A stretch of 32,170 nt of DNA, from positions 15,562-47,731 of the forward strand of contig JAQRMV010000005.1 in NCBI GenBank assembly GCA_028598985.1. Reading direction: 5' to 3'. The number at the start of each line of letters is the position of its first letter. Within the stretch, counting starts at the first letter, position 1. The position numbers were made by a program, and so were the translations under genes. This DNA comes from Gammaproteobacteria bacterium (GTDB lineage: Bacteria > Pseudomonadota > Gammaproteobacteria > Pseudomonadales > Balneatricaceae). Shown piece by piece: positions 17,383-25,340 of the stretch. The notes beneath the pieces are model-generated. The model was not told the origin of the DNA. It did no database searches and saw only the letters and a list, made by a program, of their open reading frames with translations.

Positions 17383-18360
17383 TTATAATAGAGCATGACT
17401 CAGCATTGTCGAATCGGCATTGCCACCTGATAAAACCACCAAGGTGGTTTTATCTTTTACATCCAAACTGCCCGCCAAAATAGCAGCCAAGCCTACACAT
17501 CCACCGGGCTCCACTACCACTTTCAATTCTTGTAGACAAATGCCCATTGCCTCTAGCACGTGTTGATCCTCTACAGCTTTTGCTCCAGCTAAGTAACGTT
17601 GCATTATAGGAAAGGTAAGCTCGCCTACCATGGGTGTCACAATAGCGTCACAAATAGACAAAGGCCCTAGTGCATTGGCAAGGCGTTGTCCTGCAACCAA
17701 AGAGCGGCCAGCATCGTCGTAGCCAGTGGGTTCTGCACCCCATATATCAAGCTTGGGTAAATGGTTTCTTAATGCTATAGACGTGCCGCTCATTAGGCCG
17801 CCTCCACCGATAGGCCCAATCACTTGGTTTACAGCTAGGCCCAGTGCCTGCAATTGATGGAATGCTTCTAAACCCAGAGTGCCTTGGCCGGCGATAATAT
17901 CCGCGTCATCATAAGGCGGGATAAGGGTGAGGTTATGTTTTTGTGCCAGCTTGCTTCCAATAGCGTGGCGATCCTCTTTGTTTCGATCATACAAAATCAC
18001 TTTGGCGCCCAGAGCTTTGGTATTAGTGATTTTAATCTGTGGTGCGTCAGCCGGCATGATAATAGTGGCAGACACTCCAAAATGGGCGGCCGCTGCAGCA
18101 ACTCCTTGGGCGTGATTGCCAGAAGAATAGGCCACCACGCCATTAAGTTGGCCCAGGTGAGCTAATTTACTGAGTTTATTAAAGGCGCCACGGAACTTGA
18201 AAGAACCGGTGCGTTGCAGGTTTTCGGCCTTAAAAACAATGCGCCCGCCTAGGCGGTGGTTCAGTAGGGCGGATTCAAGCAGTGGAGTGACCACTGCATG
18301 GCCTTTAATACGTTGGCTTGCAATGATGATGTCTTGATAATTAATGGCTAAGGAAGTCAT
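17383..18360 (-). CDS. Threonine/serine dehydratase (PLP, no ACT domain)
   Basis: A 325-residue fold-type II PLP enzyme. The Schiff-base Lys55 lies in GSFKFRGA, the substrate-carboxylate loop is SSGNHAQG (79-86), the phosphate-binding glycine loop is GPIGGGGLMSG (182-192), and SGGN is at the C-terminus. It lacks the regulatory ACT domain of biosynthetic IlvA, so it belongs with catabolic threonine ammonia-lyase (TdcB-like) or serine racemase/dehydratase proteins. It would deaminate threonine or serine to 2-oxobutyrate or pyruvate in the cytosol. It is a single gene, convergent with the glycine-zipper gene 7 bases away. A perfect palindrome sits in its 3' coding region. Confidence 0.85.
   Translation of the reverse strand: MTSLAINYQDIIIASQRIKGHAVVTPLLESALLNHRLGGRIVFKAENLQRTGSFKFRGAFNKLSKLAHLGQLNGVVAYSSGNHAQGVAAAAAHFGVSATIIMPADAPQIKITNTKALGAKVILYDRNKEDRHAIGSKLAQKHNLTLIPPYDDADIIAGQGTLGLEAFHQLQALGLAVNQVIGPIGGGGLMSGTSIALRNHLPKLDIWGAEPTGYDDAGRSLVAGQRLANALGPLSICDAIVTPMVGELTFPIMQRYLAGAKAVEDQHVLEAMGICLQELKVVVEPGGCVGLAAILAGSLDVKDKTTLVVLSGGNADSTMLSHALL
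17429..17460 (+). terminator. Perfect 12-bp inverted repeat inside the dehydratase gene
   Basis: Arms GATAAAACCACC (17429-17440) and GGTGGTTTTATC (17443-17454) are perfect complements with a 2-base centre, followed on the plus strand by TTTT. The last pair must open to give a 4-base loop, leaving an 11-bp stem flanked by A and U runs. It lies 54 bases past the stop of the plus-strand glycine-zipper gene and probably serves as its terminator. It also encodes the KTTLVVL stretch of the dehydratase on the other strand. Confidence 0.6.
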
Positions 18361-18449
18361 GGTGGTTGTAGTTAATAGTAGTTCTACTAACTATAGCACC
18401 ATCGTTTGCTTATGACGTATAGGTTTCACTATTAGGCCAATGTTCCACG

Positions 18450-18477
18450 TTGTTCCTAATAAAAGCTGTGTTATGAT
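18450..18477 (+). promoter_or_regulatory. Likely promoter of the small conserved gene
   Basis: TTGTTC (18450-18455), a 16-base spacer and TATGAT (18472-18477) form a reasonable sigma-70 promoter. Transcription would start near 18484. This argues against translation from the in-frame ATGs at 18440 and 18476 and favours ATG 18509. Confidence 0.4.
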
Positions 18478-18508
18478 GGGCGATTGCGTTTCTATTTGCC
18501 GCTGCTTT

Positions 18509-18859
18509 ATGACATTCACATGCCGTCCAAAATCTAAAATCAAGTTGCCACCTAATAAATATCAGGTGAAACGAAAACTAGCCTTAGATGTGGCTGATTT
18601 TTTGGCGCGTGGCGGAAGTGTAGAGCAAGTGGGGCAGGGTGAAACAGGTTTAATTAATGGCTGTTTTAATCATCAACGCCCTGCCTTAGCTAGCCAAGTT
18701 AAAACCAGGACTTTATTGTCGTCTGAAATTGAAGCCATTGAAAAACGTAAAGAAGAGCGTCGCATTACTAAACCAACCCCTATTAAAGCCAATCGCCGGC
18801 CTACTAAAAAATGGATATACGACGATTTTGGCGAACCGTTACGCTGGGTCTGGGTTTAA
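18509..18859 (+). CDS. Small conserved basic protein with FLARGG motif, function unknown
   Basis: About 116 residues if translation starts at ATG 18509. The frame is open further upstream, but a promoter-like sequence covers that part and no ribosome-binding site marks any start, so the N-terminus is uncertain. The protein is basic. A central helix-like stretch, RKLALDVADFLARGGSVEQV, is followed by GQGETG, and the C-terminus is tryptophan-rich (KWIYDDFGEPLRWVWV). The ADFLARGGxVxxV pattern faintly recalls the C-terminal region of the RNA-polymerase-associated protein SutA, but the C-terminus here is different. There are no membrane segments or signal peptide. It lies 34 bases upstream of the response regulator gene on the same strand, so the two may share a transcript. 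Confidence 0.6.
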   Translation: MTFTCRPKSKIKLPPNKYQVKRKLALDVADFLARGGSVEQVGQGETGLINGCFNHQRPALASQVKTRTLLSSEIEAIEKRKEERRITKPTPIKANRRPTKKWIYDDFGEPLRWVWV

Positions 18860-18893
18860 TTTAAAGCTGTGTATGATTAAAGGAACCCTCCCA

Positions 18894-19541
18894 ATGCAAT
18901 TTATTATTGCCGACGACCACCCATTATTCCGTACCGCTATGAGCCATAGTTTGGCGCAAAAATTCCCTAGTGCTCAGATTGCAGAAGTAGGCAGCCTTCC
19001 GGCTTTGCTAGATTTGCTAAAAAGCGGCATTAGTGTTGATCTATTGCTACTTGACCTACATATACCAGAAGCCCATGGTTTTACAGGTCTAGCCCAAATT
19101 AGTGAATACTTTCCAGAAGTGCCAGTGATGATTGTTTCTGGCAACGATACACCTAGCGTGATTCATAAAGCAGTAGCTATAGGGGCTAGTGGTTTCTTAC
19201 CTAAAGCGGCGTCTAATGAAGATATTGCTACGGCTATTGAAGCGGTGATGGCAGGCCATGTGTGGATACCAGCCAACCTTCCAGACCCGGTGGCTAAGGA
19301 GGTGGACGATTTGCCCGCAGAACGAATTGCGGCATTAACGCCTCAACAGTTACGCGTGTTAACCATGATCAGCGAAGGATTATACAATAAACAAATCGCC
19401 TCCGAGCTTGATGTAACCGATGCTACAATTCGCGCCCATGTGACAGAAATTTTTAGAAAACTAGGTGTTACTAACCGCACTCAAGCGGTTATTTTATTTA
19501 GTCGGTTGCAGGTAGATGACCCACAACATCAACCGATATAA
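18894..19541 (+). CDS. crbR: LuxR-type response regulator, CrbR-like
   Basis: A 215-residue NarL/LuxR-family response regulator. The receiver domain has Asp7-Asp8, phosphoacceptor Asp54 (LLLLDLHIPEAHG), Ser82 and Lys104 (FLPKAA). The C-terminal helix-turn-helix is LTPQQLRVLTMISEGLYNKQIASEL ... TIRAHVTEIFRKLGV. ATG 18894 is chosen because AAAGGA lies 9 bases before it and the receiver fold begins at once. In-frame upstream codons overlap the preceding gene in another frame. It is convergent with a transporter-fused hybrid kinase 10 bases away, the expected partner. LuxR-type regulators paired with such kinases (CrbR/ErdR) control acetate activation genes in Vibrio and Pseudomonas. The symbol rests on this architecture, not on a search. 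Confidence 0.75.
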   Translation: MQFIIADDHPLFRTAMSHSLAQKFPSAQIAEVGSLPALLDLLKSGISVDLLLLDLHIPEAHGFTGLAQISEYFPEVPVMIVSGNDTPSVIHKAVAIGASGFLPKAASNEDIATAIEAVMAGHVWIPANLPDPVAKEVDDLPAERIAALTPQQLRVLTMISEGLYNKQIASELDVTDATIRAHVTEIFRKLGVTNRTQAVILFSRLQVDDPQHQPI

Positions 19542-19551
19542 CTAGGCAGTA

Positions 19552-22500
19552 TTAACGCAATTGGTTGATGAGCTTGCGTAATATTGCTGGTTTTAAGGGC
19601 TTGTGCACTAGCCCAAAGCCGGCCTCGCTGGCGGTTTTTTTCATAGTATTACTGCGGTCTGCAGTAATAACAATAGCCGGCGTCTCAGACTGCAAAGCAA
19701 GCCTGATGCTAGTAATAGCATCGGTACCTAATAAATTTTCATCTAGGTGGTAATCCGCCAAAATCAAATCGGGTAAGTCTGCTTGATCAATGGTTTTAAG
19801 TAGAGCTAAAGCGTGGGCTTGGCTGGTGGCGCAATAAACCGTGCAACCCCACTGCTGCATCATCGCCTCCATACCTTGCAATATAGTGGTTTCATTATCG
19901 ATGACTAACACTTTATAACCAGTAAGCTGCAGGTGATTAGGTGCAGCATTGTCGCTAGAGGCCTTGGGTTTAACAGCAGAAGAGTCTCCCCAAGGCACCA
20001 AAATACTGAACATTGATCCTTGTCCATAACAGGAAGTGACCCGCAGTTTATGGCCTAACGTATGGGCTGTTCGTTGGGCAATCGCTAACCCCAAACCTAT
20101 GCCGTTTTGTTGGGCGTGGGGCCCCGTTTCTAAACGTTTAAATTCTACAAAAATGTCTTCTAATCGATCCTGAGGAATGCCAAAACCCGTGTCCCAAACT
20201 TGTATCTCTAAGCCTTCAGATTTACGCCGACAACCCAGTAGTACTTTGCCCTTTACGGTATATCTTATAGCGTTAGTGAGGAAGTTTTGTAACACCCGTC
20301 TTAACATAGCAGGATCACTGAAGAGGCTTGTTTTGCTGCACTTTAAGCTAAAAGTTAAGCCTTTTTGCTGGCATAGAATATCAAATTCGTTGGTCAGTTG
20401 ATCCAATAGTGGCGCTATCTTAAAGTGCTGTTTTTGGGGCGCAAGGCTACCTCCATCGAGCTTTGAAATTTCAATAAGGTCACTGATGAGTTGCTCTGCA
20501 TTGTCTAATGAGGCGTCTAGATGTGCTGCAAGATCTTGGCTCTGAGCATCTTCTTGCAAATCCATTTGGCGTTGGGCTAAGGCGCTAGAAAATAGTTTCG
20601 CCGCATTAAGTGGTTGCATTAGGTCATGGCTTGCGGCTGCTAAAAAACGAGTTTTACTTTGGTGGTTGGCCTCTGCTTGGGCTTTTGCCTGTTCTAATTC
20701 TTGGTTAACCTTAGAAAGGGTTTCCGTGCGTTCTGCCACGCGGTGTTCCAAGCTTTCATTGGCCTGTAATAGTTGCTCTTGGCTAGATCGAAGCGCAACT
20801 TCAGCACCATGTTGCTCGCTGATGTCGGTGTAAGTGTTGACGTAACCGCCATCTGGCATTGCATTACCACGCACTTCAATAACGGTATTGTTTTCACGGT
20901 AACGAATGCTGCGGTGTTGCTCACCTTTGGCGATCATCGCTAGGCGGTCAGCCACTATTTTGGCAGGGTCTATTTTCCCATATTCGCCTTGCAGGGCGCT
21001 TAGCCGAATAATTTCTTTAATGGGAGTGCCAACTTTCACCGTGCCTACAGGGAACTGAAACATTTCTAGATAACGATGATTCCACATAACAAGGTTTAGG
21101 TCTTGGTCAATTACGGTAATGCCTTGGCTCACGTTATCTATGGTTGCTTGCAATAGACTTCGGTTGAAAGACACAGCCTTGGCAGCCTCACCCACAATAG
21201 ATACTACGTCGCCTAGGTGTACCGCTTTGTCATTAAGGCTAGATTCCACCACTACGCGAGCCGAAGAAGCGCCAATAATACCGCTTAAGGTGCGTTCACA
21301 ATGATGGATGAGAAGGGCATTGATGGGTGCATTTTTATGCAAGTTTAGTTGGGGTTGTTGCCGAGCCAATTGATTGAGTGCATCAACTGTACGGCGATAA
21401 CCTAAAAAACGTTCTAGCAAAGAGGATAAGTCGCCCACTGTATGATCGCTGTGGTGGCGCCGCCCTTCCATTAATGTGGATTGGGATAAAGTATTAACAA
21501 ACAAGTCAGCTTGAATGCGGTCTATCAATCGCGGTTTGGAAAGTTTAGAAATAACCACATACAGCACAATATTTAGGCTTAGGCTAATGATGGTTGCGTG
21601 GGAAATAGGATCTGATTGCAAACCAAAGAGAGCTGTAGGCCTAAGCCATTCAATGCCAAAAGGCCCATTGATAATAATGCTGCCAGAGAGATCAAACAAG
21701 CCCGTAAGGTTTGGCAAAAGAAGGCAATATGCCCAAGCTAAAAAGCCTGCTACTAAACCTGCGGTTGCCCCTCGTACATGGCCATCGCGCCAAAAAATAC
21801 CGCCAAATAATGCGGGGCCAAATTGCGCTACAGCAACAAAAGCAGATAAGCCAATAGACACCAAAGCAGTGCCTCGATCGATCAGTAAGTAGTAACCAAA
21901 TGCCAGCAGCAAGATGGCGAAGATGCTCAGCCGCCTTAAATTTAGTAACAGATGACCTAGGTCTTTATTTTGTGAGACGTCTACTGCTTTAACATGCAAT
22001 ATAAACGGCATGATAATGTCGTTGGTGATCATGGTGCTAATGGCAATGGTAGATACGGCGGCCATGCCCATGGCGGCTGATATGCCACCTATGTAAGCCA
22101 AAATAACCAAGGTGTTTTGGCCCTTATTCATAGGTAGCATGAGGGAGTAGACGTCGGCGTTAATGCCGCTGCCGGCTAAGGCCTGAGTGCCGGCCCAAGC
22201 GATAGGAATCATAAACACGCACATAGTGGTGACGTAAAGCGGAAATAACCATCGTGCAGTACGAACATGTTCTGGGTCGGTATTTTCCACCACCATCATA
22301 TGAAATTGGCGGGGTAGGCAAATGATTGCAATTAAGGCTAGCAATGTTTCGATAATAAAACTGCTTCGAAACGGATTGAAAGCCACTAAACTAGTGCTCC
22401 CCCCATGTTGCTCTAGCTGGCTAAAAATGTCACCAAAACCGTCGTTAATTACATAAGTTGCAAACAAACCAATACTAACAAAGGCTATCAGTTTAATAAG

Positions 22501-23097
22501 GGATTCCGCTGCTATAGCTAACACCATGCCAGCATTATGCGCCGAAGTGTCTATTTGTCGCGCACCGAACAATACACTAAAAATGCCAATTAATAGGGCA
22601 ATAACAAACACCGAAAAATCGGCTTCGGCACCACGTAACTGGCCCTCATTGGTTAATACCGCATAACTTAAATCAATGGCTTTAAGTTGTAGGGCGATAT
22701 AGGGCAGTAAACCCAAGCTGGCCATTAGTGTAACGATCACTGCTAAGCGCCGGCTCTTGCCATAGCGAGAGGAAATGAAGTCTGAAATAGAGCCTATGTT
22801 TTCTCGTTTGGCAATAAGTACAATTTTGTAAATAATGCGATGGCCAAATAGAAAAAAAGCAATAGGCCCAATATAAGGTGCAAGAAAATCCCATCCAGAA
22901 GTGGCAGCGCGACCAACAGAGCCATAAAACGTCCACGACGTTAAAAACACTCCCAGGGACAAGCTATAGATGATGGCCTGTAAATGCCGGTTAGCATAGG
23001 CCTTATAAGACAATAGCCTATCGCCCAGCTTGGCGACACCCAGTAATAAGGCAAAATAAGCAAGGGAGATGACAAGTAGGCTACTGCTGCTGAACAT
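19552..23097 (-). CDS. crbS: Sodium:solute symporter-fused hybrid histidine kinase, CrbS-like
   Basis: A protein of about 1181 residues with an N-terminal sodium:solute symporter domain of many membrane helices (roughly 1-510). A linker follows, then a PAS domain (LLQATIDNVSQGITVIDQDL), a coiled segment, HisKA (FLAAASHDLMQPLNAAK, His is the phosphosite), HATPase (LQNFLTNAIRYT; DTGFGIP; GIGLGLAIA) and a C-terminal receiver (VLVIDNE; LILADYHLDE; HKPLKP). CbrA-type kinases lack the receiver and pair with NtrC-type partners. The receiver and the adjacent LuxR-type regulator instead fit the CrbS/MxtR group, linked to acetate use. The transporter part may sense or import a carboxylate. I use ATG 23097 because family members usually begin at this MFS segment. 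A GTG at 23136 with GAGAG 6 bases upstream is a real alternative and adds 13 residues. Confidence 0.8.
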   Translation of the reverse strand: MFSSSSLLVISLAYFALLLGVAKLGDRLLSYKAYANRHLQAIIYSLSLGVFLTSWTFYGSVGRAATSGWDFLAPYIGPIAFFLFGHRIIYKIVLIAKRENIGSISDFISSRYGKSRRLAVIVTLMASLGLLPYIALQLKAIDLSYAVLTNEGQLRGAEADFSVFVIALLIGIFSVLFGARQIDTSAHNAGMVLAIAAESLIKLIAFVSIGLFATYVINDGFGDIFSQLEQHGGSTSLVAFNPFRSSFIIETLLALIAIICLPRQFHMMVVENTDPEHVRTARWLFPLYVTTMCVFMIPIAWAGTQALAGSGINADVYSLMLPMNKGQNTLVILAYIGGISAAMGMAAVSTIAISTMITNDIIMPFILHVKAVDVSQNKDLGHLLLNLRRLSIFAILLLAFGYYLLIDRGTALVSIGLSAFVAVAQFGPALFGGIFWRDGHVRGATAGLVAGFLAWAYCLLLPNLTGLFDLSGSIIINGPFGIEWLRPTALFGLQSDPISHATIISLSLNIVLYVVISKLSKPRLIDRIQADLFVNTLSQSTLMEGRRHHSDHTVGDLSSLLERFLGYRRTVDALNQLARQQPQLNLHKNAPINALLIHHCERTLSGIIGASSARVVVESSLNDKAVHLGDVVSIVGEAAKAVSFNRSLLQATIDNVSQGITVIDQDLNLVMWNHRYLEMFQFPVGTVKVGTPIKEIIRLSALQGEYGKIDPAKIVADRLAMIAKGEQHRSIRYRENNTVIEVRGNAMPDGGYVNTYTDISEQHGAEVALRSSQEQLLQANESLEHRVAERTETLSKVNQELEQAKAQAEANHQSKTRFLAAASHDLMQPLNAAKLFSSALAQRQMDLQEDAQSQDLAAHLDASLDNAEQLISDLIEISKLDGGSLAPQKQHFKIAPLLDQLTNEFDILCQQKGLTFSLKCSKTSLFSDPAMLRRVLQNFLTNAIRYTVKGKVLLGCRRKSEGLEIQVWDTGFGIPQDRLEDIFVEFKRLETGPHAQQNGIGLGLAIAQRTAHTLGHKLRVTSCYGQGSMFSILVPWGDSSAVKPKASSDNAAPNHLQLTGYKVLVIDNETTILQGMEAMMQQWGCTVYCATSQAHALALLKTIDQADLPDLILADYHLDENLLGTDAITSIRLALQSETPAIVITADRSNTMKKTASEAGFGLVHKPLKPAILRKLINQLR

Positions 23098-23182
23098 AGG
23101 TGAGCGGCTCAAATAGAAGTGTTGGTAGAATATCACACCTAGCTCTCACCACCCACCACCCAAACCAACTCCACGAGAAGCA

Positions 23183-23250
23183 CATTCCCACGCAGAGCGT
23201 GGGAACGAGACTCACTCAGCTTCTTGTTCCCATGCTCCGCGTGGGAACAC
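23183..23250. repeat. REPIN-like pair of inverted palindromic repeats
   Basis: Two copies of a short palindromic repeat face each other. Copy 1, 23185-23205, is TTCCCACGC-AGA-GCGTGGGAA. Copy 2, 23226-23248, is GTTCCCATGC-TCC-GCGTGGGAAC. The reverse complement of copy 2 matches copy 1 with few changes, including flanking bases, so the whole unit can fold as one hairpin of about 24 pairs with a few mismatches or wobbles. The core resembles a GTTCCCACGC...GCGTGGGAA element that I recall from many proteobacterial intergenic regions. It lies between the divergent kinase and ligase genes. Confidence 0.65.
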
Positions 23251-23257
23251 TGCGCCA

Positions 23258-23277
23258 GCTTAGACATAGGTCTAAGC
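23258..23277. promoter_or_regulatory. Perfect 8-bp palindrome, candidate CrbR operator
   Basis: GCTTAGAC and GTCTAAGC form a perfect inverted repeat around ATAG. It lies 80 bases upstream of the acyl-CoA ligase start and about 160 bases from the kinase start, in the control region shared by both. Dyads of this size suit NarL/LuxR-type response regulators. The link to the CrbR-like protein is inferred from position alone. Confidence 0.45.
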
Positions 23278-23357
23278 ACCGACATATATCTAATGGCTCT
23301 GTTTAAGCGCTACGGTTAAGTTATACAAAATAACAATAGCATCTAATAGAGTTCCCT

Positions 23358-25337
23358 ATGGCAGCAAGCGCTCAAAAGCATTCTTACCCAGCACCTGGGC
23401 TTGATACCTTTCCTAAATTATTGCAACACAACGCACGCATGTATGCTGGTAAAGATGCCATGCGAGAAAAAGAATTTGGTATTTGGCAGTCTTGGACTTG
23501 GAGCCAAGTGGCAGATGAAGTTGAGCGATTTGCCTTGGGTTTGCAGGCCAACGGTGTAAAAGCGGGCGATTCTGTGCTCATAGTGGGCGGTAACCGCCCG
23601 CGTACTTATTGGACCATGTGTGCAGTTCAATCCTTAGGTGCGGTGCCAGTGCCCACTTACCATGACTCGGTAGCAGATGAGATGCAGTTTGTTATTGAAC
23701 ATTCTGGTGCTCGGGTCATTGTGGCCGAAGACCAAGAGCAAGTAGATAAAATTTTAGAGGTGAAAGACCGCTGCCCAGCGGTAGAACTGGTTATTTATGA
23801 TGACCCACGGGGAATGAAAGGATACGACCCAGAAATAGTTGAAATTCAAGATTTTGTTACCGTACAGGCGCAAGGCGAAGCGGTTCGTGCAAAACATCCT
23901 AATCAGTACCAAGAGCTTATTAATACAGGCAAGGGTGAAGATATTTCTATCATCCTTTATACATCGGGCACCACTGGAAAACCTAAGGGCGTGGTCTTGA
24001 CCTACGATAACACCTTGCTTACAGGCTATCACGGCGGGCTGATGGAGGGCCTTACCGAAAATGAAGAAATACTTGCCTATTTGCCGGTAGCCTGGATTGG
24101 CGATCATATATTCTCTTATGCCCAATCTTACACCATGGGGTTTTGCGTAAATTGCCCTGAAAGCACCGAAACAGTGGCTGCAGATATGCGTGAAATAGGC
24201 CCAACCTATTATTTTGCGCCACCTAGAGTCTTTGAAAGCCTATTAACCAACGTGCAAATACGCATGGAAGATGCGGCACCTTTTAAGCGTAAAATGTTCA
24301 AGTATTTTATGCAGGTGGCCAAAACTACCGGCATTAATTTATTAGAAAATAAGCCAGTGGGCTTTTTTCAGCGCATTAAGTATGCGTTAGGTAATGCGTT
24401 GGTATATGCGCCACTTAAGGATGCCTTGGGTATGGGGCGGGTACGCTTGGCGTATACCGCAGGCGAAGCGATTGGCGGCGAAATTTTCGATTTCTATCGT
24501 TCCCTAGGCATCAACATCAAACAGCTTTATGGCCAAACCGAATCTTCCGTATTTATTACTGTGCAGCCAAACGGTGAAGTTTACCCAGACACTGTAGGCA
24601 CACCAAGCCCGGGTGTAGAGCTAAAAATTGCCGATAATGGCGAGGTGATCTACCGCAGTACAGGCGCTTTCCACAGTTACTTTAAAAACCCCGAAGCCAC
24701 AGCAGAAACTAAAACTCCTGAAGGTTGGGTGCATACAGGTGATGCTGGTTTTATGACCAAAAATGGCCATTTACGCATCATTGATCGTGCTAAAGATGTA
24801 GGGGCCTTTAATAGCGGTAAGATGTTTGCACCTAAGTATATTGAAAACAAATTGAAGTTTTTCCCCCACATACAAGAAGCTGTCACTTTTGGTGATGGCC
24901 GCGATGATTGTATGGCGTTCATCAATATAGATTTAGGTGCGGTAGGCAACTGGGCAGAAAGAAACAACATTGCTTATGCTTCTTACCAAGAGTTAGCAGC
25001 GCATCCTGAGGTTAACAAAATGGTGGCGCAAAGCGTTGCTGAAGTGAATGAGTCCTTGCTTGACGATGAAATGCTGGCCCATTCACAAGTTAGCCGCTTC
25101 CTTATCTTACACAAAGAACTTGATGCCGATGATGGTGAGTTGACGCGGACCAAAAAAGTTAAGCGCAAGCTCATTAACGAGCGTTACAAAATTTTGATTG
25201 ATGCCCTCTATGACGGCAAAACCCAGTGCTTTATTGAAACCGAAGTGGCTTTTGAAGATGGTCGCGTTGGTAAGATTACCGGTGACATCAGTATTCATGA
25301 TGCCAAAACCTTTAACCCTGTAGCCCAAGCGAGCTAA
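23358..25337 (+). CDS. Long-chain acyl-CoA ligase (AMP-binding)
   Basis: A 659-residue adenylate-forming ligase of the long FadD15/ACSL type. The ATP loop YTSGTTGKPKG is at residues 201-211, YGQTESS is the A5 motif, and HTGDAGF with RIIDRAKDVGAFNSGK gives the A7/A8 region. It should activate a medium- or long-chain acid, or a related carboxylate, to its CoA thioester using ATP in the cytosol. It is the first gene of a plus-strand operon with a Liv-type ABC importer. The next gene starts 3 bases after its stop, suggesting that the imported compound is the substrate to be activated. The promoter region carries the REPIN-like repeat and the 8-bp palindrome. Chain-length preference cannot be read from the sequence. 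Confidence 0.88.
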   Translation: MAASAQKHSYPAPGLDTFPKLLQHNARMYAGKDAMREKEFGIWQSWTWSQVADEVERFALGLQANGVKAGDSVLIVGGNRPRTYWTMCAVQSLGAVPVPTYHDSVADEMQFVIEHSGARVIVAEDQEQVDKILEVKDRCPAVELVIYDDPRGMKGYDPEIVEIQDFVTVQAQGEAVRAKHPNQYQELINTGKGEDISIILYTSGTTGKPKGVVLTYDNTLLTGYHGGLMEGLTENEEILAYLPVAWIGDHIFSYAQSYTMGFCVNCPESTETVAADMREIGPTYYFAPPRVFESLLTNVQIRMEDAAPFKRKMFKYFMQVAKTTGINLLENKPVGFFQRIKYALGNALVYAPLKDALGMGRVRLAYTAGEAIGGEIFDFYRSLGINIKQLYGQTESSVFITVQPNGEVYPDTVGTPSPGVELKIADNGEVIYRSTGAFHSYFKNPEATAETKTPEGWVHTGDAGFMTKNGHLRIIDRAKDVGAFNSGKMFAPKYIENKLKFFPHIQEAVTFGDGRDDCMAFINIDLGAVGNWAERNNIAYASYQELAAHPEVNKMVAQSVAEVNESLLDDEMLAHSQVSRFLILHKELDADDGELTRTKKVKRKLINERYKILIDALYDGKTQCFIETEVAFEDGRVGKITGDISIHDAKTFNPVAQAS

Positions 25338-25340
25338 GCC

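Noticed and set aside
18440-18508. Longer N-terminus of the small conserved protein from ATG 18440
   Set aside because: This part overlaps a promoter-like sequence, has no ribosome-binding site and looks non-protein-like (many Cys and Met).
18729-18893. 55-residue N-terminal extension of the response regulator
   Set aside because: It overlaps the upstream gene in another frame, and the receiver domain begins directly at ATG 18894 after a good ribosome-binding site.
21515-21892. 125-codon plus-strand open frame antisense to the hybrid kinase
   Set aside because: It is a shadow of the symporter domain coding sequence with no domain, start signal or typical composition.
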